From assembly GCA_016720835.1 (NCBI GenBank), contig JADKJW010000002.1:496001-560000 (forward strand): DNA of 64,000 bases, in the 5' to 3' direction. The DNA is from Ignavibacteria bacterium (lineage in GTDB: Bacteria > Bacteroidota > Ignavibacteria > SZUA-365). The translations under genes were made by a program, and so were the position numbers. The notes under the pieces were generated by a model. That model was not told the DNA's origin. It did no database searches and saw only the letters and a list, made by a program, of their open reading frames with translations. Shown here piece after piece: positions 26,301 to 35,385 of the stretch (within the stretch, counting starts at the first letter, position 1; each line of letters begins with the position of its first letter).

Positions 26301-28193
26301 AGCGCGCTGCACGTCCAGATCCGCGCTGCGCACGGCGCAGCCTGTGGGGGGAGTCACGAGGAGCGCGTAGGTTCCGAACGTTTTGACCGTCAGGCGCCGG
26401 CCTGTTTCTCCGGCGACTTCCGTCCCCTCGAAATACCACGTGTAGCGCATGCCCGGCGGCAGGGCGATCAGCGTGTCCTCGTCGCGCGCGATGACGGGCG
26501 CGATGCGGGGGTGCACGACGACGGTCACCTGCGCGGTCGCTGCACAGCCGAGACTGTCGCGCGCGGTGAGCGTGTACGTGGTGGTCGCATCCGGACACGC
26601 GCGCGTCCGCGCGCTCGTCGGCGAGTCGAGATGCGTGGAAGGGGTCCACGCGACCCCGTACGGCGGGATGCCTCCGGCGATCGCGGCGTGGAGGTCGATG
26701 CAGGAGTCGGGACAGATGAAGAGGGTGTCCGGCAAGGCGACGGACAGCAGGGTCTCCGGTCCGCCGATCGGCGGGACGGCAAACCCCGCAACCACAAGCC
26801 CGTCGCCGCCGCGCCGCGCGCCGTACGTCGAGTCGAGACAGGGCGAGGGATTCAGGATATTCAGACCGGGTGATCCTCCAACTGCGATCGGGATGATTTG
26901 CGGGGACATCAGCGCGCCGCCGTGCCGGAGGACACCGCCGCTCCCGCCGCCTCCCGGACCGTGACAGAACACGCCGGACGCGCCGTTGTCGACATCGCCC
27001 CCCTTGCCTCCGCGAACGGACACGTACAGCGGATCGACGATCGTGTTCGCGGTGATGCACACCGTCCCGCCCGCGCCTCCGCCGCCCGCGCCATCGGCGC
27101 CCGCGACGGTCAGCACGTCGAGCCCGTCCGCGAAAATCTTGTGCGAGCGCGCGATCAGGACGCGCGCGACGAGGACCACGATTCCGCCGCCGCGCGAGCC
27201 CGGCGTGCCCGTGCCATTGCTCTGCTGGCCGCCCCCGCCGCCGCCGCCGAGAAAGAGGCGGGGATCGCTGTTTGGTCCGGGAGGAAGCGGACTTCCTCCG
27301 CGTCCCCCGACATCGAGGATGCCGGCGCCGTTGCGCTGCCATCCGCCCTGTCCGCCGTCGCCGCCATTGCCGCCGCCGCCGCCGCCGGCGCCGAGAGCGT
27401 TGCCGCCGCCGCCGCCGTTCGCGGCGCGTCCGCGCCCCGCGGCATCGGCGGGCGAAAGATACCCGACGCCGGAACCCTTGCTTCCCGCGGTGCATTCCAG
27501 GGGATTGACGGCCACCGCCGTCACGTCCACGGTGTCCCTGGTGCAGGACCGCTGTCCCCCCGCGAAGCCTGCGCCGCTCGCGTCGATGTCGGCATCCAGC
27601 TGCAAGGTATCGGCGACCACCGCGATCACGCCGCCGGTGGCCCCGTCGAAAGGCGGCGCCTGCAGATCACCGATCACGCGCGCGAAGCGGTACTGCGGCA
27701 CCGACACGATGGCGACGGTGCCCGTGAAGTCGTAGGTCCTCCGCAAAGGAGGGGAGAAACTCAGCGTCGTGCTCGTGACGTCGCGCACCCTGGTGAATTC
27801 GAATTGTCCCGTCTGCCCCAGGCCGAGCATTTCCCCGAAGGTGGTGTCGGCCGTCCGGCTCAGCTGCGCGCCGACGAGCTGAATGACGAGCACGAGTTCA
27901 TTGCACAGCAGCGCATCCCGGCCGGAAATCAATCCGGTGTTGCTCAGCGTGTCGTATTGATGCAGCCGCGCGTAGCGATTGACCACCCCGGAGATTTCCC
28001 CGAGGGTGCTCCGGGACGCCGGGATGTCGCTCTCCACTCCACCCGGGCTCTGCGCGCGCGCTGCGGACAGCATGCCGCCGGTGAAGAGCAGCAGGACAAA
28101 CCACCGCGTGCTTCGCCGCGCCTGCCGCGCGCCTGCCGTCGTACGCACGGTGTGCAAGATATTCCGGAACATCGCCACGTCTGTGTGCATCAT
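23361..28193 (-). CDS. T9SS-exported glycine-rich protein with alternating CPDSC-type and W-type Ig domains
   Basis: 1610 residues. The signal peptide ends at SAARAQ (about residue 45). An N-terminal beta domain (about 55-210) leads into a glycine-rich region (about 215-470) with blocks such as GGGGGNALGAGGGGGG and a conserved HGPGGGG. Six two-domain units follow. Each has one Ig-like domain opening with CPDSC and containing ACP, then one with the pattern GDTL-A-P-GL-Y-WF-G and ending in a Cys near SP. The end has a shared beta domain, the linker CEICVNVCDDGGQRL and a T9SS sorting domain. The frame opens at 28412, but the ATG at 28193 suits the signal peptide. It is a paralogue of the gene at 30600-35212; surface-structural function is inferred. 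Confidence 0.85.
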   Translation of the reverse strand: MMHTDVAMFRNILHTVRTTAGARQARRSTRWFVLLLFTGGMLSAARAQSPGGVESDIPASRSTLGEISGVVNRYARLHQYDTLSNTGLISGRDALLCNELVLVIQLVGAQLSRTADTTFGEMLGLGQTGQFEFTRVRDVTSTTLSFSPPLRRTYDFTGTVAIVSVPQYRFARVIGDLQAPPFDGATGGVIAVVADTLQLDADIDASGAGFAGGQRSCTRDTVDVTAVAVNPLECTAGSKGSGVGYLSPADAAGRGRAANGGGGGNALGAGGGGGGNGGDGGQGGWQRNGAGILDVGGRGGSPLPPGPNSDPRLFLGGGGGGGQQSNGTGTPGSRGGGIVVLVARVLIARSHKIFADGLDVLTVAGADGAGGGGAGGTVCITANTIVDPLYVSVRGGKGGDVDNGASGVFCHGPGGGGSGGVLRHGGALMSPQIIPIAVGGSPGLNILNPSPCLDSTYGARRGGDGLVVAGFAVPPIGGPETLLSVALPDTLFICPDSCIDLHAAIAGGIPPYGVAWTPSTHLDSPTSARTRACPDATTTYTLTARDSLGCAATAQVTVVVHPRIAPVIARDEDTLIALPPGMRYTWYFEGTEVAGETGRRLTVKTFGTYALLVTPPTGCAVRSADLDVQRAPLVIALADPPQLCPDSCARLAPAVMGGAKPYSYQWFPSAGLTSSTDASPTACPAATTVYTLTVTDSVGVTTVANVTVRVRPRILPGIDRAGNTLTAQPGGLAYRWHHDGAFIPGATGRQHDATVSGLYTVEVRTPQGCAELSPPEDVRIALAAVLPNELSVCPDSCARLVPRITGGRPPYTFLWTPSAGLGNAADSTPTACPDVDRTYLLTITDADSVRTSAAVTVFVHPRVEPALAQVGDTLVSQTAGASYRWFRDTTLLPGETKKWMIPRTPGKYAVEVTSAKGCRGTSPFADVTITALLLVMPDTQRVCPDSCVLLQPFFAGGTRPYTFFWSPPGPLRSPDDSVTIACPTSTTTFTLTITDGGGMSRSGDITVTVASRVFPTIFQFGDTLLAAPSGLVYQWFRNGAPMPGETSQMLLARISGRYTVEARGTGGCPAISPPVDAVVALVTALADTARVCPDSCVTLRPTVRGGTPPYAYAWSPPAGLTVPSDSTPVACPASSTTYTLTVTDASSVTSTASTVVAVYPKVFPAISRSGDTLIATPANLSYQWYREGAPLAGATGDRLMLNDIGSFTVEVRTADGCPELSPAFDVQRVPLTAFIQGGVLRLCPDSCARVAPRVGGGFAPYTYQWSPAAHVSDSTALAPVLCPDANETYTLLVRDARGDTVTSRLDVLVVPRTFPTLLQRGDTLIAQPPGLAYRWFLDGVEMPGMTAASHVALVSGRYAIETRTPEGCPAMSPPMDVTVTRIVVTASLECPPRTLVDPGETVRVFARIALPQGFATTGINGVTLWMRARAAVLSPANPQAIAVTRAGTLQSMRVPRDVTSAAGSDMLVPLDFITALGDTACTRIVLDSLTWRGGAAQVQFANSACEICVNVCDDGGQRLVDGNGRATLAQNHPNPFNASTVVAYTLIEKGPVRLAALDRLGREVAVLDEGFREPGEYRAVFDGSTLPSGVYTVLLITPTMTLQRTMVLMK

Positions 28194-28370
28194 CCGTTCA
28201 CGTTCTCTCGTCGAGGACGACTGATGCGAAACGGGACCGCCGGTGTCAGGCGCCGGCGATCTCCCATTCACGTTCAGTCGATTGGAAGAATGATTCGCGC
28301 GAACAACACATTCCGTCCGCGTCGTGTATGCGGATCGCACGGAACGGAGTGCGCAATTGGAATAGCAATG

Positions 28371-28399
28371 AATATACGGCGATTCTCGTTTGGAGAAAA
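28371..28399 (-). promoter_or_regulatory. Candidate promoter for the glycine-rich gene 23361-28193
   Basis: On the minus strand TTTTCT, 17 bases, TATATT. It matches the element upstream of the OmpA gene at 7015-7043 and implies a leader of about 170 bases. Confidence 0.35.
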
Positions 28400-28448
28400 T
28401 CCCGGTGGACATTCCGCTGCGGCGACACGAGTGGCCAGTCGCGGGCGC

Positions 28449-30485
28449 TTACTCCGCGCGCCTGCCCACCACCTCGACCTCCACCGTCCTGTTGTAACAG
28501 CGGCCCTCGGGGAGGTCGTTGTCGAACATGCGCGTTTCTCCCGCGCCCTCGAACCGGACGCCTGGCTTCTTCAAGGCCTCGCTTGCCGATCTCGCGCGAC
28601 CTTCCGAAAGCCGCCGGTTGTACTCGGCTTCGCCCATCCGGTCCGTATATCCGGTGATCCTGACTTCGGATAGCGGCGCCATGCGTTTTTTAATGATTTC
28701 GATGACCCGCCGGTGATACCCCGTCAATTCCGGAGAATCGAATTCAAACAGAATCAGGTTGAAAATCTGCACCTTGCGTCCGGAACGGAGTTCGTACTGT
28801 TCCACGGTGGACGTGGAAGACGCCACGGCAAACGAGCCGATCATCGCAGATCTGGAGGCGCCGGAAGCTGTTTCGGTCGCGAGGGAAATCCGGAAGGTCT
28901 GCCCCGAGACGGCATCCCCGGGCACGACGCCTCGCGACGGAATGGCGAGCGATGCGGGAGGCGCGCCGTTTCCGCGTTTGCGGTAGACCACGCCTGAGCT
29001 GTCGCGAATCGAAATCGTCCAGTTCCTGACCCCGGGATCACTTTCCGGAATGGCGCAGTGCACCGTGTCCGGCTCGAAGCGCTGCACGATCTCCTCTGTT
29101 TCGACTGGCGCGAGAATGTCCCAGTCCGTCGATTGAATTTCCACCCGGCGATTCTCGACGATGCCGTCGCTGTCGGTCGGATACGACGGATGCTCGGGGA
29201 GATTCCTCGACTCCAGCCTCATGCGCGCGGTATCGATGTGCCACACGGTTGCCAGGTACCTGCGCACGGCGAGAGCGCGCAGCAGGGAGAGCGGAAGATT
29301 GTCCCGCTCCTCTGCGGTGTTCGAATTGCACCCGACCAGCGTGATCGTCGCAGCGGGATGATCGGTCAATCGACGGCCGACGATGTTGAGCACGTGGTAG
29401 TAGATGCGCATCGTTCCGGCACGGTGCAGATCGTTCACGCGGAACTGCCGTGCCAGTTCGGGAGAGAGCGCAACATACCGGGTATCGAGGACCGCCGATT
29501 GATGGTCGAAGAAGACGTAGTTCAGCAGAGGCCGCAGCGCGTCGGCGACGATGCGCTCTCCCCGGACGTCATACCTCGTTGTGCTCACCGCGATGCCGCT
29601 GGTCTCGCCGCGGGTCTCAGGCTGCTCTGCTCGCGGGATATCCCCACTGCGAGGCGCGGTCGCCTTCCGCTGCGGCGGCGGCTGGACAGCCTCCGGTACG
29701 CGTCCTGCCGGATCCGGAGCATTGCCAGCATACATCACCGCGATACCCAGCCGTATGGTGTTGATGTGCCAGTCGAGATCGTTCACGATCGGCGTGAGAC
29801 CCGCAGTGGCGAAAAACTCCAACGCGCCCCACCATCGCCGTTGCGCGTGGAACGGGAAATCGTAGCGCAGCCCTGCGACCAGGCTGAACTGGGCGGTGCG
29901 AACGTCAGGGATCTCGCCTTCCGAGACGTTGCGATCCCGCTGACCGTTTTCGAACGACCCTGTCGCGGGTTCGACAAGCGCCTCCCGCTGTGCATACCGT
30001 CGCGTAAACAGGTAGGCGCCGCTGGCGCCGGCGAGGAAGGACAATTTCGGAAACGGTTTGTACACGAGCAGCGGCATGAATTCGAGTTCCCAGAGCCGCG
30101 CGTCTATGGTATGACGGATCACGCCGGGAGTCGCGAATCCGTCCACGCTCACGACGGTGGTCTCATCCGCGTCGAGAGAACCGCCGACATTGACCACGCC
30201 AAGCCGTGCCTGAAACAGCAACTGTGATGCGAATGCATCCTCGTAGAGCAGGCCGGTCCAGATCCCGACACCGCCGCCGTCATCATACTGGGGACAACAG
30301 CTCGGCACGGTCGGCAGTCCGGTGAAGGAGGCGCGATAGTTGCTGAAGACGATGTGAAAGAACCCCCCGAATCGTTCGGTCGGTTGCTGTGCGCGGCACA
30401 AGACGGGCAGCAGCAGAAGACTGCTCAGCAGGATCAGCCCGCGCGGCGCCCGCGCTGCGGAGGAGAAGGGGGTGTTCCGTTTCAT
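28449..30485 (-). CDS. Outer-membrane beta-barrel protein with two OmpA-like domains (paralogue)
   Basis: 678 residues with the same plan as the protein at 4940-6961: signal peptide (ending LCRAQ), beta-barrel with GLPTVPSCCPQYDDG, a shorter proline-containing linker (about 290-325), a first OmpA-like domain (LLNYVFFDHQS to GIVENRRVEI), a beta spacer, and a second OmpA-like domain (LILFEFDSPEL, GYTDRMGEAEYNRRLSEGRA). Sequence is much more diverged than between the other two barrel paralogues, and the long polyproline run is absent. I start at the ATG at 30485. It sits between two glycine-rich T9SS genes on the same strand, which suggests a structural or anchoring role for the surface layer they form. 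Confidence 0.88.
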   Translation of the reverse strand: MKRNTPFSSAARAPRGLILLSSLLLLPVLCRAQQPTERFGGFFHIVFSNYRASFTGLPTVPSCCPQYDDGGGVGIWTGLLYEDAFASQLLFQARLGVVNVGGSLDADETTVVSVDGFATPGVIRHTIDARLWELEFMPLLVYKPFPKLSFLAGASGAYLFTRRYAQREALVEPATGSFENGQRDRNVSEGEIPDVRTAQFSLVAGLRYDFPFHAQRRWWGALEFFATAGLTPIVNDLDWHINTIRLGIAVMYAGNAPDPAGRVPEAVQPPPQRKATAPRSGDIPRAEQPETRGETSGIAVSTTRYDVRGERIVADALRPLLNYVFFDHQSAVLDTRYVALSPELARQFRVNDLHRAGTMRIYYHVLNIVGRRLTDHPAATITLVGCNSNTAEERDNLPLSLLRALAVRRYLATVWHIDTARMRLESRNLPEHPSYPTDSDGIVENRRVEIQSTDWDILAPVETEEIVQRFEPDTVHCAIPESDPGVRNWTISIRDSSGVVYRKRGNGAPPASLAIPSRGVVPGDAVSGQTFRISLATETASGASRSAMIGSFAVASSTSTVEQYELRSGRKVQIFNLILFEFDSPELTGYHRRVIEIIKKRMAPLSEVRITGYTDRMGEAEYNRRLSEGRARSASEALKKPGVRFEGAGETRMFDNDLPEGRCYNRTVEVEVVGRRAE

Positions 30486-30599
30486 GATTGCAGGGTTACG
30501 CATTGCGTTCCGGGGAGGAAGCGGGATGCCATTCCGCCCGGAGCCGACGCGGAGCCGGCCCGTCATGCGCTTCGCGGGCGCGGAAGGATGATGGCGTGG

Positions 30600-32826
30600 T
30601 CACTTCAGAATGGTCATGAGCATGACGCGCACGTCCGATGCTGTTCGCAGCACCGCTGCGTACACACCGGACGGCAGGAATTGCGCATCGAAGAACACGC
30701 GATGCGCGCCCGCCGCATGGTATCCGTCTGCCGGCGTCGCGATCTGTCGGCCCTTCGTGTCGAACACATCCAATCGCGCATGGCCCTCACGCTGGAGTTG
30801 ATACTCGATGACGGTCGAGGCATTGAAGGGATTCGGACGGTTTTGCAGGAGCAGCACGCCGGCGTCAGATCGGTAGAGGCGAACCCCGCCCTCGCGACAG
30901 ACGCGCACGCAGATCCTGCACAGCGTGTCCCGCAATTCCACGCGCACATCCTTGTCCGTGTGCAGCACAAGCGAATCGAGCACGATCTCCGTGCACACCG
31001 TATCGCCGAGCATGACGATGAGCGGGAGCTCGAAGAGCATGCCCTGCGCAAGCGCGCGAGGAACCCGGGTGGTGATCTCCACCCTGCGGATGCGCTCGCC
31101 ATCCACCATGACCATGGTGGAATCCAGGATGGGCTGGAGCACGTGCTTTTGAAAATGAAGGGAGACGGTGGCGCGCTGGAGCACCACCGGCGACGCGGCG
31201 CTGAACTCGCGAACGAAAATCGGAAGCGTCAACACCGTGCCCGGTTCATACTCCATGCTGTCGATGCAGGAAAGTCCCAGCGCAGCCTGATACAGCGGAG
31301 TGAGAATGCGCAGCGTGTCCGACGATGCCGGACAGCCGCTGCTGTCCACCGTCCTTACGGTGTATCGACCCGTACGGCCGATAAGCAGCAGCTGACGCGT
31401 TTCTCCCGGCAGCGCGACGCCGTCGCGATACCACTGGTAGGTCAACGCGGGCGACGAGACCAGCGTGTCTCCGTATTGCCTGATCACGGGAGCGGCGGGA
31501 GCGGGATATACCGTCACCGTGACGATCTCAGTTTTTATCGTGCCTGCGCTGTCCTGAATGCGGAGGGTGTAGACGGTGGTTGACGGAGGGCAGGCGCCGG
31601 TGATGGCGCTGTCGGGATGCGAGAGACCCGTTTGCGGGCTCCAACTGAACCTGTAGGGGGGCGAACCGCCGTTTCCGACGGCAACCAGTGTGACGCAGGA
31701 ATCATGACAGACGGGCGGAGGCGGCGCGATGCGCAACGTCAGCGGCGCGTTCCCCGCGGTGATATCCGTGGAAGCCGAGCACCCGTTGGAATCGGTGGTC
31801 ACCACGGTGTACCGACCGTCCCAGATGATGCGCAGCCACTGTCGCGTTTCTCCCGGAAGCGGTATCCCCTGATACTGCCATTGGTAGGTGAGCGCGTTCG
31901 AACAGTACAAGGTGTCGCGGGAACGTGTGATGACCGGAAGCGCGGGTTGGGTGACGACAACCGTGATCGTCTCCGCGCTCTGCGTTCCGCTGCTGTCCGT
32001 CACGAGGATCGTGTACGTCGTGCTCGTCTTCGGGCACGCCCGGGTAATCGAGTCGTTTGGATTGGAAAGATCGGTCGCGGGTATCCAGCGGAAGCGCAGG
32101 GGCGGAAGACCGCCAGTGGTCTGCGCCACGAGAGTGACGCAGGAGTCTCTGCAAATGGATCCCGGCTTGTTGGTCCGGATGGTGATCGGAGCGCCGATGA
32201 GATAGTCCCTCCACGCGACGCAACCGAGACTGTCGGTGATGCGCACGGAGTAGGTGCCGCTGGCGCCGATGCGGAGCTTCTGACGCGTCTCTCCGGGGAT
32301 CGGCGCGCCGGCAAGGTACCACTGGTATTGCGAGGCGGGCGAGCAGATGAGTGTGTCACCTGACCGGGTAATCGTCGGCGCCGCGGCCTGCGACACGACC
32401 ACGGTCACACTCTCGCTGGTCTGGCCTCCCGCGCTGTCGGTGACGAGGAGGGAATACACCGTCGTCACTTTCGGACAGGCTCTGGTGACGGAATCGTCGG
32501 GACTGGACAGGCCGGTCGCAGGCATCCAGCGGAAGCGCAGGGGCGGAATCCCGCCGCCTGTCTGCGCAATCAGCGTCACGCAGGAATCCAGGCAGATGAC
32601 GCCGGGTCGGTTGATCAATACCCGTCGGCCGCCCAAATCCTTCCGCTCCCGGGCTGTCGGTGCGCGCCGTGTTCCGCCTGTCTGCGCAATCAGCGTCACG
32701 CAGGAATCCAGGCAGATGACGCCTGGCCGGTTGATCAATACCACGATCGGCACCCCGACCACAAGATCCTTCCATGCCACACATCCCAGGCTGTCGGTGA
32801 CGCGCACCGTGTATTTGCCGCTGGCC
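30600..32826 (-). CDS. C-terminal part of the second glycine-rich/Ig T9SS protein (frameshifted)
   Basis: About 740 residues continuing the gene that starts at 35212. It has Ig-like units with C(L/R/H)DSC and ACP motifs alternating with W-type units, a beta domain, the linker CRICVRVCREGGVRL and a T9SS sorting domain (NRPNPFNASTVI to TILK). It opens with a partial, degraded repeat in which LINRPGVICLDSCVTLIAQ occurs twice, 40 residues apart, joined by an unrelated arginine-rich stretch. The frame joins the upstream part at about 32826, where one base is missing relative to an otherwise identical 139-base copy at 32255-32393. A misassembly is likely, and the real protein may have one fewer half-repeat. 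Confidence 0.78.
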
Positions 32827-32953
32827 CGATGCGGAGCTTCTGACGCGTCTCTCCGGGGATCGGCGCGCCGGCAAGGTACCACTGGTATTGCGAGGCGGGC
32901 GAGCAGATGAGTGTGTCACCTGACCGGGTAATCGTCGGCGCCGCGGCCTGCGA
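32255..32953. repeat. 139-bp near-perfect direct repeat pair plus a partial 120-bp duplication
   Basis: Bases 32255-32393 and 32816-32953 are identical except for one deleted base in the second copy, which is the frameshift site. Between them, 32555-32622 and 32675-32742 repeat almost exactly at a 120-base offset. The 52 bases joining these two copies look like a deletion-ridden version of the sequence after the second copy. All lie in the glycine-rich/Ig gene. Confidence 0.75.
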
Positions 32954-35212
32954 AACGGTGACTGTCACGGAACCGATCATCTGTGTCCCCAGGCTGTCGG
33001 TGACCAGGACGGAGTAGACCGTTGTCACTTTCGGACATGCCCGCGTGACGGAATCCGATGGATTCGACAGATCCGTATTGGGAATCCAACTGAAGCGCAA
33101 GGGAGGCGTGCCGCCGACGGTCCGGGCGACGAGGGTCGCGCAGGAATCCAGACAGATCGCGGCCGGCGCGTTGGTCAGGACCTTGAGCGGCGCTGTGACG
33201 ATGTACTCGGCCACAGCCACGCAACCGAGTGCGTCCGTGATCCGGACCGAATACCTCCCCGGCAATCCGATCTTGATCCTCCACAGCGTTGCTCCGGGAA
33301 TCGCCACGCCTTCGTAGTACCACTGGTACTGCGCTGCCAGCGAACAAATGAGCGTATCGCCCGAGCGCATGATCGACACGCCGGGCGCCGAGAGCACCGT
33401 GATGGTGACGGACGCCGCAGTCTGGCAGCCCCGCGCATCGGTGACGGTGACGGTGTACGTGGTGGTGGCTTGCGGACAGGCGCGCGTCACCGAATCCGTC
33501 GGATTCGAGAGTCCGGTCGGAGGCGACCATCGGTAGGTGAACGGTCCTGGTGAATTTATTGCATGCGCGCTCAGGGTAACACAAGAGTCTTTGCAGATGA
33601 TTGCGGGCGGTCCCGCGGTGACGAGGGGGCCGGGAAGGATCGACACGGCGACGGTGGCCGATGCGGAGCACCCGTGCGCATCCGTGATGCTGACAAGATA
33701 GGTGGTCGCTCCCTGCGGACAGGCACGCGTGACAGAATCGTTCGGATTGGAGAGCCCGACGGGAGGCGACCATTGGTACGTGTACGGTCCGGTCCCTCCG
33801 GAGGCATGCGCGCTGAGAGTGGTGCAGGAATCCTTGCACAGCATCACCGCCGAGGAGGTCGTAACCCGGATGGCCGACGCGCCGATCGCGCTTTCCTTGA
33901 TCGCGAGTCCGGCCAACGTGCCGCCCGCGACCCCGGGCTCCGCGCCCCAGGTGGTATTCCTGCACGGCGTATTCATGCTCACGATGAGGCCCGCCTCTCC
34001 GCGAGATGCGTTCACGCTCAGCGAAGGCGGTACTGCGGATGCGCTGACCCACACGATACCGCCGCCTCCTCCTCCGCCGGGACCGTGGCAATGATTCAGT
34101 GTGTTGGTGTTCGTGACGTCGCCGCCCTTTCCGCCTTTCACCTCGGCTGAGAGCGCGGTCATATCCTGCGCGGAGAGCAGAATCGTCCCGCCCGCCCCTC
34201 CGCCGCCCGCGCCGTCATTCCCCGCGGTGGCGGCATCGCTGCCGTTGGAACGTATCCGTCCCGACGGCGTGGCCACGATACTCTTCGCGCGGATCAGGAT
34301 GATGCCTCCTCCGTTTACGCCGGGGGTGGATGTGCCGTCATTCTGATGCGGGCCGCCGCCGCCGCCGCCCAGAAATACTCGTTGCAAGGCGATGGAGTAG
34401 GGGACAGAATATCCGCCGATACCCATGACCTCGTCGGCGCCCGATCCGATATACTGCTTCCCTCCACGACCCCCGCGCGCGAGGTTCGCGCCGCCGCCGC
34501 CGCCGGTGTTGACGGCGTTCCCGCCGCCACCGCCGTTGGCGAGCGGACCGCGCCCGGCTTCATAATTCGTGCCCACGTTGGCGATGCCTTCGCCTTTGGC
34601 TCCGCCCTTGGCCGTCGACCAGGCAAAGGCGTATTCGTGCATGGTGTACGTCGGTTTGTTGACGGACGTGCGACCGCCCCGGAATCCGGCGCCGCTCGCA
34701 TCGATGGTCCCTGACAGGAACAAGGTGTCGGCCACGTCCATGGCGATGACGCCTCCGGACGATCCATCCCATGGCTTTGCCGACACGAGTCCGGAAATGG
34801 ACGCCGATGGATACGACGGCAGGGATACCAGCTGCACGTTCTTCTTCGGGTCGTAGCTGTTCAGCAGACTGTACTTCAATTGGATCGTGTTCCCCACCAC
34901 CCCCTGTATCGTCACGATTTCGTACTGCCCGGCGGGATTCAGATCGATGATCGTCCCGAATGAAAACCCTTCAATCAGCGAAATGTTCGCGCCTTTCATC
35001 TGCATGATCACCGCCTTGAGTCCCGGGAAGAACCCGGCGGATGACATCACCTCCAACTGCTGATTGCACGAAGTGTCGATGGACGCGACAGGCGTGCTGA
35101 CGTTTATCACCCCGCTTAAAACCACGGGCTGCGCAACGGCCACAACGGGCAGCAGCAACAGGAGCCCGAAAACGACCACGGAGACGCGCGGAATGCAGCC
35201 AATCGTGTTCAT
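32826..35212 (-). CDS. N-terminal part of the second glycine-rich/Ig T9SS protein (frameshifted)
   Basis: This is the 5' part of a gene of about 1537 residues ending at 30600. The signal peptide (1-28, ending VAVAQ) is followed by an N-terminal beta domain (about 30-165) and a glycine-rich region (about 170-430) with GGGGGNAVNTGGGGGANL and HCHGPGGGGGGG. CKDSC-type Ig-like units with paired ACP motifs follow. It parallels the protein at 23361-28193 domain for domain. The ATG at 35212 has a very good upstream site (AGGAGAAGGTGATC). The reading frame leaves the family sequence after KLRIG at about 32826 because of a single missing base. Confidence 0.82.
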
Positions 35213-35285
35213 GATCACCTTCTCCTCTGGGCCGTGGGACGTTCTCATCGCGTCGTGATGTACAGACCTGACGTTCGAAGAAGCG

Positions 35286-35293
35286 GAAAGTTA
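35286..35293 (-). promoter_or_regulatory. Possible -7 box for the glycine-rich gene 30600-35212
   Basis: TAACTTTC on the minus strand differs from TAnnTTTG at the last base, with a TTG 22 bases upstream. Similar GTAn(n)TTTC boxes precede the genes starting at 45298, 55126 and 57887. Confidence 0.3.
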
Positions 35294-35385
35294 CGCAAAA
35301 AAAGACCAGCATACCCAAAGAAACGAGAGAAACTCCGAAGGCATGCGCTTCGGCCCGGAACGCGAGCGCGCGTTCGGAAGCCGGG

